Notes: generated by a model not told the origin, from the sequence alone. 64,000 nt of DNA from an uncultured Prevotellaceae bacterium (GCA_946402905.1 CAMIYC010000012.1:1-64000); one strand, 5' to 3'; positions 1-9,540 are shown, counted from the first letter of the stretch. Program-made: numbers and translations.

Positions 1-95
1 ATTACCTGCACACCTGATTACCTGCACACCTGATTACCTGCACACCTGATTACCTGCACACCTGATTACCTCACACCTGATTACCTACAAACCTG
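1..95. repeat. 16-bp direct tandem repeat, six copies
   Basis: The unit ATTACCTGCACACCTG occurs four times exactly (1-64), then once with one base lost (65-79) and once with two substitutions (80-95). It may continue left of the window. There are no spacers, so it is a minisatellite and not a CRISPR. It lies about 130 bp upstream of the promoter of the esterase gene. Nothing else is visible in 96-226. Confidence 0.9.
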
Positions 96-226
96 ATGAT
101 CCCTCACTATCTCTGTAGAATCTTTCCATACGCAGGTTAGAGTGGACTAATCCATTAATACTTATACTACGAAGTAGCTGGTCATTTTTTTGTTACAAAC
201 AGTAAAGTCTGTGAAAGGTTTTGCAA

Positions 227-256
227 TTTGTTCTCCGGTTTTTTCTTGTATTTTTG
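227..256 (+). promoter_or_regulatory. Bacteroidetes-type promoter of the carboxylesterase gene
   Basis: A TTTG box (227-230) and TATTTTTG (249-256) are 18 nt apart, close to the -33/-7 consensus of Bacteroidetes. The in-frame ATG at 269 is only 12 nt beyond the -7 box, which favours the ATG at 308 as the true start. Confidence 0.6.
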
Positions 257-307
257 TAGCGGTGGAAAATGCCGGAGAACTTTTATCTTCAACCAACTAT
301 ATCTATC

Positions 308-1780
308 ATGAGAAAGCTAATATGTATAATGTCGGTTTTGGCATTGCTGGGATGCAACGCATCCCAGGAGGTGTGCCCGGTGCTGACCGTCGAGGGCGGT
401 CAGATACAGGGTGTTGCGGCAGAGAATGCCGGAGTGTATGTATACAGGGGTATCCCCTACGCCGCACCACCCATCGGCGAGCTGCGCTGGCGTGAGCCGC
501 AGCCCGTGAAGGCATGGGAGGGCGTGCGTCAGTGCGACCGCTTCGGCCACCCCGGATACCAGGCCGTGCACTATCCCGGAGGCTACGCCACGGAATGGGG
601 CTATGGTGCCGAGGCTCCCTACAGTGAAGACTGCCTCTACCTCAACGTATGGACGAAAGCCCCGGGCAATGTCGGCAAGAAACTGCCTGTGGCACTGTGG
701 ATACATGGCGGCGGATACCGTGAGGGCTGGGGGTCGGAACCGGAGTTTGACGGGCAGGAATGGGCATCGAAGGATGTCGTACTGGTGTCGATCAACTACC
801 GTCTCGGCATCTTCGGCTTCATGACTCACCCCGCACTCTCGGAAGAGAGCCCCAACCACGTGTCGGGCAACTATGGCATACTCGACCAGATACAGTCGCT
901 CAAATGGATCAAGGAAAACATCGCACAGTTTGGAGGCGACCCCGACAACGTGACCATCTTCGGACAAAGTGCCGGCGCAGGCAGTGTGCGCACGCTGTGC
1001 GAGTCGCCACTGGCCCGCGGTTTGTTCCACAAGGCCATCATCATGAGCGGCGGCGGCATCAACGTGCCGGCCAAGGATGGCGAGGAGGCCAAGCCGGCCG
1101 TGCCCGTCAACCGTTTCTTTACGTACAACCCCTCGCTGCAGGAGTCAGAGGCACAGACCAAGAAGGTGATGGACTGGGCCGGGCTGACCGACTTGGAGAA
1201 ACTTCGCGGTGCCTCGACCGAGATTCTCTACACCGTCAGTCAGATGTACAACATGGTGACCAAGAGCGACGTGTTTCTCATGCAGCGGCCCATTGTGGAC
1301 GGCTATGTGACCAAGAAAAATTTCGACGAAGCCACCCGTAGCGGCGCCATCGCCAACGTTCCCTATATGATCGGCTATACACTCGACGATATGGGCAAGA
1401 TGGGTCCTGGTATCGTGGAGTTCTGCAAGGTGCGTGAGAGTCAGGGTGCCAAGGCTTGGGCATATCAGTTTGCCCGTCCGCTGCCTGACGACGGTAAGCA
1501 TCCTGAGGTGACCGAGCGGCTGAAGGGCGCATTCCACTCCAGCGACCTGTGGTTTGTGTTCAAGTCGCTTAAGCACTGCTGGCGCCCCTGGACACAGGGC
1601 GACTGGGACCTCTCCGAGAAGATGCTCACTGCCTGGACAAACTTCGCCAAGTACGGCAATCCCAATGGTGCTGAAGACGGCTCCTGGACACCCTGCACCG
1701 CCGAAAAGCCACAACTGATGATCTTCAAGCTCGACGACAAAGACGCCGAGGCATCAGCAATGGGCGAGGTGGAGAAATAA
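308..1780 (+). CDS. Type-B carboxylesterase, lipoprotein
   Basis: A 490-aa alpha/beta-hydrolase of the carboxylesterase type-B family that cleaves carboxylic esters, probably on a dietary or glycan-linked substrate that cannot be named. Visible are the family signature SEDCLYLNVW (about 106-115), the oxyanion loop HGGG (133-136), the nucleophile Ser221 in GQSAG, a probable acidic residue at Asp360/361, and the catalytic His410 in GAFHSSD. The start at 308 gives a lipoprotein signal peptide with lipobox LLGC (Cys16); the upstream ATG at 269 would put 13 extra residues before it. The protein is therefore probably tethered in the periplasm or on the surface. It is transcribed alone, and the length is normal for the family. 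Confidence 0.9.
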   Translation: MRKLICIMSVLALLGCNASQEVCPVLTVEGGQIQGVAAENAGVYVYRGIPYAAPPIGELRWREPQPVKAWEGVRQCDRFGHPGYQAVHYPGGYATEWGYGAEAPYSEDCLYLNVWTKAPGNVGKKLPVALWIHGGGYREGWGSEPEFDGQEWASKDVVLVSINYRLGIFGFMTHPALSEESPNHVSGNYGILDQIQSLKWIKENIAQFGGDPDNVTIFGQSAGAGSVRTLCESPLARGLFHKAIIMSGGGINVPAKDGEEAKPAVPVNRFFTYNPSLQESEAQTKKVMDWAGLTDLEKLRGASTEILYTVSQMYNMVTKSDVFLMQRPIVDGYVTKKNFDEATRSGAIANVPYMIGYTLDDMGKMGPGIVEFCKVRESQGAKAWAYQFARPLPDDGKHPEVTERLKGAFHSSDLWFVFKSLKHCWRPWTQGDWDLSEKMLTAWTNFAKYGNPNGAEDGSWTPCTAEKPQLMIFKLDDKDAEASAMGEVEK

Positions 1781-1867
1781 AAGAGCGGCGAAGTGAGCGA
1801 CAGTCAATCGTGCAGGGCTGTGCTTTAGTGAGAGGAGTAAATGTGACCTTTCAGTTGTCGAAATATC

Positions 1868-2236
1868 TCAGTTCGCCGGGATGATAAGAGGCGGTGCCGA
1901 AGTGGAGCTTACGCCTCTTGATGCCGCCACCACCATGAAGGTGTACAGGATATTCTTCTCATGACTGAGATGTGATGAGCATTGCAGGAACAGGATGACC
2001 ACCGCACAGACGAGCACATACCGTGGATGTTTCCATCCGAAGAGTGCGATGCGGAGGCAGCAAAGCGCCTGTGCTATGGTCACCAGCCAGCCTGTAAGTG
2101 GTGTGACGGCGAAAGGCAGATTGAACGGCCAAAGCCATGAAAAGGATAGCAAGAACAAGCACAGGGCCGTATAGAACAGCCATGTGCCATACCTTTTGTC
2201 TGTCGTTTCAGTGATAGTGGTTAATTTTTTGAACAT
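1868..2236 (-). pseudogene. Short membrane protein, probable N-terminal remnant of a polysaccharide polymerase
   Basis: A 122-aa open frame with about three hydrophobic segments (roughly 20-40, 45-65 and 74-88). The stretch around 74-108, ending ILYTFMVVAASRG, resembles the early membrane segments of Wzy/EPS polymerases, which are usually about 400 aa. After that point the reading frame runs into an unrelated-looking tail and stops at 1868. In the neighbouring frame the minus strand stays open for another stretch (peptide LHFGTASYHPGELRYFDN), which suggests a deletion or frameshift. It could instead be a real small membrane protein of unknown function. The polymerase link is from memory of the family's appearance, not from an alignment. 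Confidence 0.4.
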
Positions 2237-2687
2237 GTTTTTTTTCTTACGCTAAAGGACAGGTCTCACCATCCTGTAGTCTATAATCATATTTGTGCAC
2301 TCAATTCTCATCAACGCCCTTCTGAATTTTCAAATGGCTGTACATATTGTTTTTGTTTACTTATATCTGGTTTCATCGAAATGGTTGAGAATGTTGGAAA
2401 CTAACAGAAAAGCCGAATGCAAATTTATACATAAAAACGCTATTCTGCAAAAAAAGCGATGGGGAATGCTTTTATAACCACCAAATTTTTGATATTTGGC
2501 TGATTATCTATAATTTTGCATCGTAGTTTGGCACTGTTGCCGGATGCCCTCTTCCCGTCGAATATGCGAATGTTATTCTTCCGGAAAAAGTGGATATATT
2601 ATGTTGTCACTACATATTCAAATTTTAACATAAATGAAATGAATAAAACAGGAGTCAGGCACACGTCTGGATTCATGCTGTTATGTT
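2237..2687. other. AT-rich intergenic region between divergent genes
   Basis: About 450 bp without a credible gene. Two short open frames (2295-2477 and 2516-2704, plus strand) have no recognisable features or good ribosome-binding site. The only signal I can support is the plus-strand promoter at 2488-2518, which would give the ATP-grasp gene a leader of roughly 160 nt. Confidence 0.5.
2488..2518 (+). promoter_or_regulatory. Bacteroidetes-type promoter of the first ATP-grasp gene
   Basis: TTTG (2488-2491) and TAATTTTG (2511-2518) are separated by 19 nt, the preferred spacing for the Bacteroidetes primary sigma factor. The gene start lies at 2688, so the transcript would have an unusually long leader. 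Confidence 0.6.
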
Positions 2688-3836
2688 ATGAGGAATTCAT
2701 ATAAAAAATCTTTGAAAAAACTGTTTGTCGTTATAGACGAAAACAGCAGGCGGCTTTTGGATAGAAGTCGCCTCACACATCCTCTTTACGAGAAGGTCAT
2801 TCTGCCTTTTGAGGTCATGGTCTATCAAATGGGCAATTACAAGATTATCCCCGCTTTCAAGAGGGAAGTCGATGACGTGTTGAATCGCTACAAGCCCGAC
2901 TGGATGCAGGAATCGCCCCAGTATCTCAGTCGACTGGAGAAAGATATGGTGAAAGTACATATCTGCAACCGTATGTCTGCAGAGGAATATTTCCTTTACG
3001 ACTTTGAGCATCAAGATTATTGGCAACGGTGGGATTGGCTTTCCGACTATGAGCGTACGTCTGTCATTGATGGCTTGGGCAACAAGAAAGCGTTTGAGGA
3101 ACTAACAGACAAGTCTCAACTTTACGCGGCAGCCAAAAAATATTTTCACCGTGAAATGTGTGTTTTGTCTGCCGGCCATGCGATAGAGGATTTTCTGTCG
3201 TTCGTCTCGCGTCACCAAAGATTTATTGTGAAGCCCATAGATGGAATGACTGGGCATGATGCGAGGATCGTGGCTGTGAAGAGTGTGGATGAGGCCAAGA
3301 CCGTCTTCCGGCAGCTGATTACCAGCGGGGCTTGGGTGGCAGAAGAACTGATACGGCAACATCCTGCAATGGCCCGGTGGAATGAGACAAGTGTGAATAC
3401 GCTCAGGGTGCCTACGTTTCGCACCTCAGACGGATGTCGTATATTGCAGCCTTTTTTTCGCACGGGACGTAAAGGCTCAGTGGTAGACAATGCAGGTCAG
3501 GGCGGCGTGTTTGCCGTGTTTGACCCCGACTCTGGCGTAATCACTACTGATGGCGTAGACGAGTATGGCGGCAGGTATGAGACTCACCCCGACTCTGGTA
3601 TCAGGTTTAAAGGATGGCAGATACCCCGGTATGACGAGATGAAGAAGCTGGCAGCGGAAATCATCCATATTCTTCCGTCTCAGCCCAGATATGTGGGTTT
3701 TGACTTTGCGTTGACAGACACGGGATGGGTGCTTGTGGAGGGTAATTATAATGGTCAGTTTGTCGGTCAGATGGCAGAGCAGAAAGGTGTAAGGAGAAAG
3801 TTTTTCGAGTATATCTCACTAAGTGGTGATAAATAA
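2688..3836 (+). CDS. ATP-grasp protein of the sugar-transfer-associated family
   Basis: A 382-aa ATP-grasp enzyme, the class that activates a carboxylate as acyl phosphate and joins it to an amine or similar nucleophile; the substrate is unknown. Visible are a nucleotide-binding lysine segment FIVKPIDG (179-186), the acidic pair EEL (219-221), the family-typical NETSVNTLRV (232-241), a glycine-rich segment with VVDNAGQGG (265-273), and likely metal ligands in GFDFALT (337-343) and LVEGN (349-353). There is no signal peptide, so it is cytoplasmic. It is clearly paralogous to the gene at 25852-26979, which shares the N-terminal KSRLT-type motif and the C-terminal RRKF.EYIS. It converges on the related gene at 3934. 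The family call (PF14397-like) is firm; the role in polysaccharide modification is inferred from context. Confidence 0.8.
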   Translation: MRNSYKKSLKKLFVVIDENSRRLLDRSRLTHPLYEKVILPFEVMVYQMGNYKIIPAFKREVDDVLNRYKPDWMQESPQYLSRLEKDMVKVHICNRMSAEEYFLYDFEHQDYWQRWDWLSDYERTSVIDGLGNKKAFEELTDKSQLYAAAKKYFHREMCVLSAGHAIEDFLSFVSRHQRFIVKPIDGMTGHDARIVAVKSVDEAKTVFRQLITSGAWVAEELIRQHPAMARWNETSVNTLRVPTFRTSDGCRILQPFFRTGRKGSVVDNAGQGGVFAVFDPDSGVITTDGVDEYGGRYETHPDSGIRFKGWQIPRYDEMKKLAAEIIHILPSQPRYVGFDFALTDTGWVLVEGNYNGQFVGQMAEQKGVRRKFFEYISLSGDK

Positions 3837-3933
3837 CGACTTGTCATGTATTTCCTTTTCAGGTGGTCTGTCAATCCCTCATCTTTTGGCTGTTTTAAAT
3901 CCATCAATCATTCGCTGGCGTCAATTTTTCATT

Positions 3934-5034
3934 TCACCTTTTCGCTAACATGGGATTGTGCTTAAACACATATCTCAACACGCTGTCTGTCATGTTGCCA
4001 AAAATAGGCCCATTGCAGAATTGATGTATGTTGCATCCTCCATAATAGAGGTTGGCTTCTATGAGGACAGGGTCACCACTGCTGTCGACAGTGAAATCCC
4101 ATGATATAAGACGTGAGATTTCCTGCATTCGTGGTGCCATCTGGCATGCGAGCTGACAGATTTTCTCATATTCAGGTATAGCGAACCCGTCGAATTTTAA
4201 TCCTTGAGGATGCTGGTCGAATATTTGCCCGTTGAGGGTGCGGGCATAGGGGCGCAAATGTCCGTCGGGCAGTATGCCACAGCAGATACCCCCCGATGAG
4301 CCATTATCCACCTTGCTGCCATTTGCCCCCATCCTCAATATAGTGGATATGACATGCACTCTCCCCTCGAAGAGCAATGTGAGTACTCGTATCGTGTTGA
4401 CGCTGTCCTGATGAATTTTTGCCAGTTGCTCATGTTGCTCTATCAGAGTCTGGATGACATAATGTCGGTTGTTGAGGAGTTGTCGCAGTCTGTCATCGCC
4501 ATCCTTTACTTCCCAGAATCTGATGCTCTTCCCCCCGCACTCCACAAGTGAAGGCTTAAAAATAATGGAGCCTGCCTCATGACAAAGCTTTACTGCCTGC
4601 TCGATATCGATGATCTGATAGTCATGCCCCAGCAGGCACTCTCTCGACCGTCTGACAATGGTCATGGGATGCTTCACCTCGGGGAAATACAGTTCGTATA
4701 AAGTCTTGTCGTCGAATTTTCGACCGTAGTGGTCGTCGGCCAAAAACAAGTCGATGTAGCAGTAGTAGAAATCGTCGGGGATATAATATTTCAGCTGAGA
4801 CGGATCGTCGCACAGGTCGTTGAACATTTCATAATAACGCATGTCGAACCATAGCTTGTCAGACCCTGAGATGTCATGCCAATAGTCTTTTATCTCTTTC
4901 TTTTGCTGACTGGTCAGCGGTTTGAGTGACTTGTACCCAGTGAGAATAGGCAGCGCATGTTTGCGACGCTCGACCATCAGATTTTTCGTCCTGATATATT
5001 TTATGAAATTTGATATGCGTTTCTTGATGTTCAT
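3934..5034 (-). CDS. ATP-grasp protein of the sugar-transfer-associated family, divergent paralog
   Basis: A 366-aa protein of the same ATP-grasp class as its convergent neighbour but more distant. Visible are FKPSLVECGGKS (159-170, nucleotide-binding lysine and loop), QDSVNTIRV (209-217), SKVDNGSSGG (240-249), and probable metal ligands in WDF (312-314) and IEAN (325-328). I chose the ATG at 5034. The frame is open to a TTG at 5118 overlapping the upstream stop, but the extra residues are basic and unlike a domain, and ACGGAA precedes 5034. It follows the MurF-like ligase in the same direction, so the two are probably co-transcribed from 6650-6681. Two amide-forming ligases together suggest addition of an amino acid or amine to a cell-surface precursor; this is inference. 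Confidence 0.78.
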   Translation of the reverse strand: MNIKKRISNFIKYIRTKNLMVERRKHALPILTGYKSLKPLTSQQKKEIKDYWHDISGSDKLWFDMRYYEMFNDLCDDPSQLKYYIPDDFYYCYIDLFLADDHYGRKFDDKTLYELYFPEVKHPMTIVRRSRECLLGHDYQIIDIEQAVKLCHEAGSIIFKPSLVECGGKSIRFWEVKDGDDRLRQLLNNRHYVIQTLIEQHEQLAKIHQDSVNTIRVLTLLFEGRVHVISTILRMGANGSKVDNGSSGGICCGILPDGHLRPYARTLNGQIFDQHPQGLKFDGFAIPEYEKICQLACQMAPRMQEISRLISWDFTVDSSGDPVLIEANLYYGGCNIHQFCNGPIFGNMTDSVLRYVFKHNPMLAKR

Positions 5035-5111
5035 TTCCGTGTTTTTTTTGATGATTGTATGTGCCCACCTCTTCCATTGTTTTTTTTTGCGATAGAATAG
5101 CCCAACCTTTG

Positions 5112-6626
5112 TCACCAAAACAATATCTTGCGCAAGAAACTGATCTCACCGTCCTTCAGAGGCTGGCATCTTTCAGCATATTCTTTGGGCCATAAAGACT
5201 CTATGCAATTTTCAAGATGGTTGGCGTTGCTGCCTTTGAAGAGTACTAAGTCGCCATCATGGACCAATCCCCTCAATCTTTCAGACAGCACATCGAGATC
5301 ACTGTATTTCTCTACCTGAAGAGACTTCCTGACATCAGACTTAGAGACGGCGTCCTGCATTTTGCTACCGAAAGCCAGGAGGATATCAAATTTGGACTGG
5401 TCGGCGTATTTGATGACATCGCGATGGGTAGAAGCCGACAACGGGCCAGTCTCCTCGATGTCGCCCAATACGGCTATGCGCTTTCCCTTGACAGGGATGA
5501 TATCGCAGGCCTCTATGGCCGACTTCATAGAGCGTGCGACAGCATTGTAGCAATCGGCATAAACGAGCACGCCATCGTCTGTATGAAACACATTCTGCCG
5601 GACTCCTATTGTCTTGTAGCTGGCCAATCCCTTGACGATGTATTCGACAGGTATGTTCTGACACATCCCCGCGGCGAATGCATATAAAGCATTCACCACA
5701 TTGTGGACGGCAAAAATATCATGGAGCCGAACAGAATGACTTGCCTGTGTGTCTTTTGCCACCACATTGAACAGCAGTCCCTGGTGGTCTATCTGGATGT
5801 TTTCGGCATAAAAATCAGCTTTGGGGTCATGCGAGCTGACCGTGATTATGCTTCTCCCGCTAAGCATGTCGAAATGGCTGAACTCATCTATATTGACAAT
5901 CACCTTACCCGTCTGTGGCATGTGCTTTGTGATGAGGCAAATTTGCTCCGCGATTTTTTCTTCACTACCGAAATGTTCAAAGTGAGACTTGTCTATCGTC
6001 GTCAGGATGGCCAAGTCTGGACGCAGGATGTACGAAAGAGTATCTGTCCCACAGACCACAGACTCACTGACTTCTTGCACATACATTTGCGCAGACGCTG
6101 GTATATGCTGGGAGATATATGAAACGGAAGCTGTGTTGTTGTTGCTTGACACGGAGCAGAAAGTCTTGTAATAGGTGGAATAGACCGCATTGACCATATC
6201 TTTAGTAGTGGTCTTGCCAATGCTTCCTGTAATGGCGGTGACGCAAGCACGCGTCTGGAGATCACGGTAATAACGGCAGAGCTTGGCCAGTACGAAGTAG
6301 GGCTGGTTGGAAATCAAGCATGGATACTCTGGGTAGTCTTTTTCGGCAATGAGCACTGCGGCACCTTTGTTCATCACCTTGTCGGCCTCTTCTTGCGTAG
6401 TGACCAACATGGCACTGTCTCTTGGCATATACAAGGAGCTGACCACGCCGACCTGAGAGATGGTTTTATCGACCAATTGCTGCGCTTTGGCATTGAGGCT
6501 GGCACTTGTATCGTCCAAATAATGAAAAAGAAACCCTAAAGACTTATATTTCCTTGGATTTCGGATGCGCCGCACCGTCTTGGCGTATTCCATGAAAAGG
6601 CTTCGCCTTATCTTTCTAATATTCAT
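5112..6626 (-). CDS. MurF-like Mur ligase family protein
   Basis: A 504-aa Mur-ligase-fold protein, an ATP-dependent enzyme that joins a carboxylate to an amine. The N-terminal region (about 1-125) is weakly like a MurF substrate domain. The central domain has the P-loop GSIGKTTTK (134-142), SNNNT (161-165) and the acidic QEVSES (184-189). A C-terminal domain follows the motif DCYNAVARSM, the counterpart of MurF's DCYNA segment. Housekeeping murF normally sits in the dcw cluster and has a better-conserved N-terminus, so this is more likely a specialised ligase. It is the first gene of a two-gene operon with an ATP-grasp gene. A CapA-like gene and another ATP-grasp gene lie 17-20 kb away. The substrate cannot be read from the sequence. 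Confidence 0.75.
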   Translation of the reverse strand: MNIRKIRRSLFMEYAKTVRRIRNPRKYKSLGFLFHYLDDTSASLNAKAQQLVDKTISQVGVVSSLYMPRDSAMLVTTQEEADKVMNKGAAVLIAEKDYPEYPCLISNQPYFVLAKLCRYYRDLQTRACVTAITGSIGKTTTKDMVNAVYSTYYKTFCSVSSNNNTASVSYISQHIPASAQMYVQEVSESVVCGTDTLSYILRPDLAILTTIDKSHFEHFGSEEKIAEQICLITKHMPQTGKVIVNIDEFSHFDMLSGRSIITVSSHDPKADFYAENIQIDHQGLLFNVVAKDTQASHSVRLHDIFAVHNVVNALYAFAAGMCQNIPVEYIVKGLASYKTIGVRQNVFHTDDGVLVYADCYNAVARSMKSAIEACDIIPVKGKRIAVLGDIEETGPLSASTHRDVIKYADQSKFDILLAFGSKMQDAVSKSDVRKSLQVEKYSDLDVLSERLRGLVHDGDLVLFKGSNANHLENCIESLWPKEYAERCQPLKDGEISFLRKILFW

Positions 6627-6649
6627 ATATCTATCATTTTAATAGCTTG

Positions 6650-6681
6650 CAAAAATACATAAAAAATAATGAATATGCAAA
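6650..6681 (-). promoter_or_regulatory. Promoter of the MurF-like/ATP-grasp operon
   Basis: On the minus strand TTTG (6681-6678) and TATTTTTG (6657-6650) are separated by 20 nt, a near-perfect match to the Bacteroidetes consensus. The leader to the ATG at 6626 is short. Confidence 0.7.
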
Positions 6682-6854
6682 AAATATCTGGTGTTTTCAT
6701 TCCTTTCCCTGGATGTATGAGAATGTATCTCACAGCACGGTCTTCTTCTTATCGGGAGGCGAGAGAGTAGGAGGGTGGTGGGAAAGGAGGTGGAGGCTGC
6801 GATGGCATCGCAGCAAACTGGACCAAGAAGGCTGAGGTGGGGGCTGTAGGGAGT

Positions 6855-6902
6855 GAAAAAACAGACCTGTAAGGCGGGTGTGAAAGCCCGTGCTTACAGG
6901 TC
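6855..6902 (-). terminator. Rho-independent terminator of pnp
   Basis: On the minus strand a 10-bp stem GACCTGTAAG/CTTACAGGTC (outer arms 6902-6893 and 6873-6864) encloses a further GC-rich hairpin and is followed by TGTTTTTTC. It lies just past the pnp stop codon. Confidence 0.8.
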
Positions 6903-6926
6903 GGTTGTTATCTCGATTTGATGCTA

Positions 6927-9326
6927 TCAGTCGATGTCGGTGCCATGGTCGAGACTGTCGTTGAAGTCGCGTGGCTCATGCTCGGACAGAGGATCGTGGA
7001 AGTCGTTGTGACGCTGGTGGCTGCCATTCTGGTGGTTGTTGCCGCCCTGGCGGTTGCCCTGACGGTTGCCACCCTGCTGACGTCCGCCCTGCTGGCGTCC
7101 GCCTCGTTCTCCGCGCTCTCCGCGCTCCGGACGCTGACGGCGCTCGCGCTCAGCATATCCCTCTGGTTTGGGCTCCAGGACACGGTGCGAGAGCTTATAC
7201 TTGCCCGTCTTGGGGTCGATTTCCATGAGTTTCACCTTGATCTTGTCACCCTCTTTGATGCCGGCGTCCTCGACGGTCTCGAGGCGCTTCCACTCGATTT
7301 CAGAGATGTGAAGCAGTCCGTCCTTGCCCGGCATGATCTCTACGAAGCATCCGTAAGGCATGATAGAGCGCACGGTGCCCTCGTATACCTCTCCCACCTC
7401 GGGGATGGCCACGATGGCCTTGATCTTGGCGATGGCAGCGTCGATGCTCTCTTTGTCGGGAGCGCTCACCTGCACCTTGCCCACGCCGTCGATCTCGTCG
7501 ATGGTGATGGTCGAGCCGGTGTCTTCCTGCATCTGCTGTATGATCTTTCCGCCCGGGCCTATCACGGCGCCGATAAACTCTTTGGGTATCTCGAATGCCA
7601 CGATGCGCGGCACATGCGGTTTCAGTTCAGGTCTTGGCTCGCTGATGGTGTCGGTCAGTTTGCCGAGGATATACTCACGTCCCTCCTTGGCTTGCATGAG
7701 GGCTTTCTCGAGGATGTCGAAGCTCAGGCCGTCGCACTTGATGTCCATCTGTGTGGCTGTGAGTCCGTCCTTGGTGCCGGTGGTCTTGAAGTCCATGTCG
7801 CCCAGGTGGTCCTCATCGCCGAGGATGTCGCTCAGCACGGCATATTTGTCCTCGCCGGGATTCTTGATCAGTCCCATGGCGATACCGCTCACCGGCTTCT
7901 TCATTGGCACGCCGGCGTCCATGAGTGCCAGTGTTCCGGCACATACGGTGGCCATTGACGACGAACCGTTGCTCTCGAGGATCTCGCTCATCAGTCGCAC
8001 GGTGTAGGGGAAGTCCTCAGGAATCATGTCCTTGAGAGCACGCCATGCCAGGTGTCCGTGTCCGATCTCGCGGCGTCCCACGCCACGCTGTGCCTTGGCC
8101 TCGCCGGTGCAGAACGGTGGGAAGTTGTAGTGGAGCAGGAATCGCATGTAGCTCTTCTCCAGCACGTCGTCGACCAGTTTCTCATCGAGCTTGGTGCCGA
8201 GTGTACAAGTGGTGAGCGACTGCGTCTCGCCACGTGTGAAGATGCTGCTTCCGTGAGGCATGGGCAGGGGCGACACCTCGCACCAGATGGGGCGTATCTC
8301 GTTGGTCTTGCGCCCGTCGAGGCGTATGCCCTCGTCGAGGATGCAGCGGCGCATGGCATCGCGCATCACGTCGTGATAGTAGCGATCCATCAGGGCCTCG
8401 ATGTCCTCACGTGAGAGAGCCTCCTCAGCATCTTCTGCTTTGGCGGTGCCTTCAGCGTCCTCTGGGTGCTCGGCGAAATATTTCTCTTTGAAGTCGGCCA
8501 GTATCTTGTCGAATGCCTCGGCGCGAGCCTGCTTGTCGAGCGCCTGCTTGGTCACGTCGTATGCGGGCTGATAGAGCTCCTTGTTCATCTGCTCGCGCAG
8601 GGCCTCGTCGTTGACCTCGTGGTTGTACTCGCGCTTCACGTCCTTGCCCAGTTCTTTGGACAGCTCGCTCTGCAGCTCGCACATCGGGCGTATGGCCTCC
8701 ATGGCAGCCTTGAGGGCTCCGAGCAAGTCTTGCTCGCTCACTTCTTTCATCTCGCCCTCCACCATCATGATGTTGTCGGCAGAGGCGCCCACCATGATGT
8801 CCATGTCGGCCTGCTTCATCTGCTCGAAAGTCGGGTCGATGACATACTCGCCGTTGACACGTGCCACGCGCACCTCGGAGATGGGGCACTCGAAAGGTAT
8901 GTCAGAACATGCGAGAGCCGCAGAGGCTGCGAATCCAGCCAGTGCGTCGGGCTGGTCTACTCCGTCGGCGGAGAGGAGCATCACATTGACGAACACCTCG
9001 GCGTGATAGTTGGACGGGAACAATGGTCTGAGCACACGGTCTACGAGACGCGATGTGAGGATCTCATTGTCGCTGGCTTTGCCCTCGCGCTTGGTAAATC
9101 CACCTGGGAAACGTCCTGCTGCTGAGTAGAATTCTCTGTAGTCAACCTGCAAAGGCATAAAATCTGTACCGGGAACTGCATCTTTTGCGGCACAAACAGT
9201 GGCTAAAAGAACGGTGTTGCCCATACGGAGCACCACACTGCCGTCGGTCTGCTTTGCCACTTTCCCGGTTTCAATGCTGATGGTTCTTCCATCAGGCAAT
9301 GATACTGTTTTCGTAATTACGTTCAT
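6927..9326 (-). CDS. pnp: Polyribonucleotide nucleotidyltransferase (PNPase)
   Basis: A 799-aa 3'-5' phosphorolytic exoribonuclease that degrades mRNA to nucleoside diphosphates in the cytoplasm, normally as a trimer. Domain order is as expected: RNase PH domain 1 from the start (with [10 protein letters not shown]), the helical domain, RNase PH domain 2 (with GRRE.GHG and the [16 protein letters not shown] segment), a KH domain with IGPGGK, and an S1 domain ([15 protein letters not shown]). After S1 there is a low-complexity tail of about 75 residues rich in Arg, Gly, Gln and Asn, ending in an acidic/His stretch; the tail is an addition to the classical enzyme of about 710 aa. The gene stands alone, between its own terminator (6855-6902) and a -7 box at 9370-9377. 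Confidence 0.97.
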   Translation of the reverse strand: MNVITKTVSLPDGRTISIETGKVAKQTDGSVVLRMGNTVLLATVCAAKDAVPGTDFMPLQVDYREFYSAAGRFPGGFTKREGKASDNEILTSRLVDRVLRPLFPSNYHAEVFVNVMLLSADGVDQPDALAGFAASAALACSDIPFECPISEVRVARVNGEYVIDPTFEQMKQADMDIMVGASADNIMMVEGEMKEVSEQDLLGALKAAMEAIRPMCELQSELSKELGKDVKREYNHEVNDEALREQMNKELYQPAYDVTKQALDKQARAEAFDKILADFKEKYFAEHPEDAEGTAKAEDAEEALSREDIEALMDRYYHDVMRDAMRRCILDEGIRLDGRKTNEIRPIWCEVSPLPMPHGSSIFTRGETQSLTTCTLGTKLDEKLVDDVLEKSYMRFLLHYNFPPFCTGEAKAQRGVGRREIGHGHLAWRALKDMIPEDFPYTVRLMSEILESNGSSSMATVCAGTLALMDAGVPMKKPVSGIAMGLIKNPGEDKYAVLSDILGDEDHLGDMDFKTTGTKDGLTATQMDIKCDGLSFDILEKALMQAKEGREYILGKLTDTISEPRPELKPHVPRIVAFEIPKEFIGAVIGPGGKIIQQMQEDTGSTITIDEIDGVGKVQVSAPDKESIDAAIAKIKAIVAIPEVGEVYEGTVRSIMPYGCFVEIMPGKDGLLHISEIEWKRLETVEDAGIKEGDKIKVKLMEIDPKTGKYKLSHRVLEPKPEGYAERERRQRPERGERGERGGRQQGGRQQGGNRQGNRQGGNNHQNGSHQRHNDFHDPLSEHEPRDFNDSLDHGTDID

Positions 9327-9369
9327 CTAAAAATCTAAATACTTTGTTGTTACATCTCAAAAAGTCTGG

Positions 9370-9377
9370 CAAAGGTA
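9370..9377 (-). promoter_or_regulatory. Probable -7 box of pnp
   Basis: TACCTTTG on the minus strand fits TAnnTTTG, 44 nt before the pnp ATG. I see no good -33 box at the usual distance, so confidence is moderate. Confidence 0.45.
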
Positions 9378-9471
9378 CGCATTTTATCGTGAATAAACGA
9401 ATGATTGGCGCATAATTCCTCAAAAATGCAACTTTTAACATTTTATCATAAATTATATGCTGCTTTTTACG

Positions 9472-9479
9472 TAATTTTG
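9472..9479 (+). promoter_or_regulatory. Probable -7 box of the TonB-receptor operon
   Basis: TAATTTTG matches TAnnTTTG and lies 61 nt before the start codon at 9541. No convincing TTTG is found 19-21 nt upstream. Confidence 0.45.
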
Positions 9480-9540
9480 CAGCCACAAAGCCAAAAACAG
9501 GTAAAAGAACCTATTTTTTTAATTAAATTTTACAAAAATC

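Noticed and set aside
1..95. CRISPR array
   Set aside because: Units are 16 bp and directly adjacent, without spacers, and no cas gene is near.
2295..2704. Small genes in the gap before the first ATP-grasp gene
   Set aside because: The two short frames have no ribosome-binding site, family or codon signal, and the second overlaps the promoter leader and the gene start.
6918..7958. 346-codon plus-strand frame inside pnp
   Set aside because: It is the antisense shadow of a highly conserved gene with GC-rich codons; its translation shows no domain.
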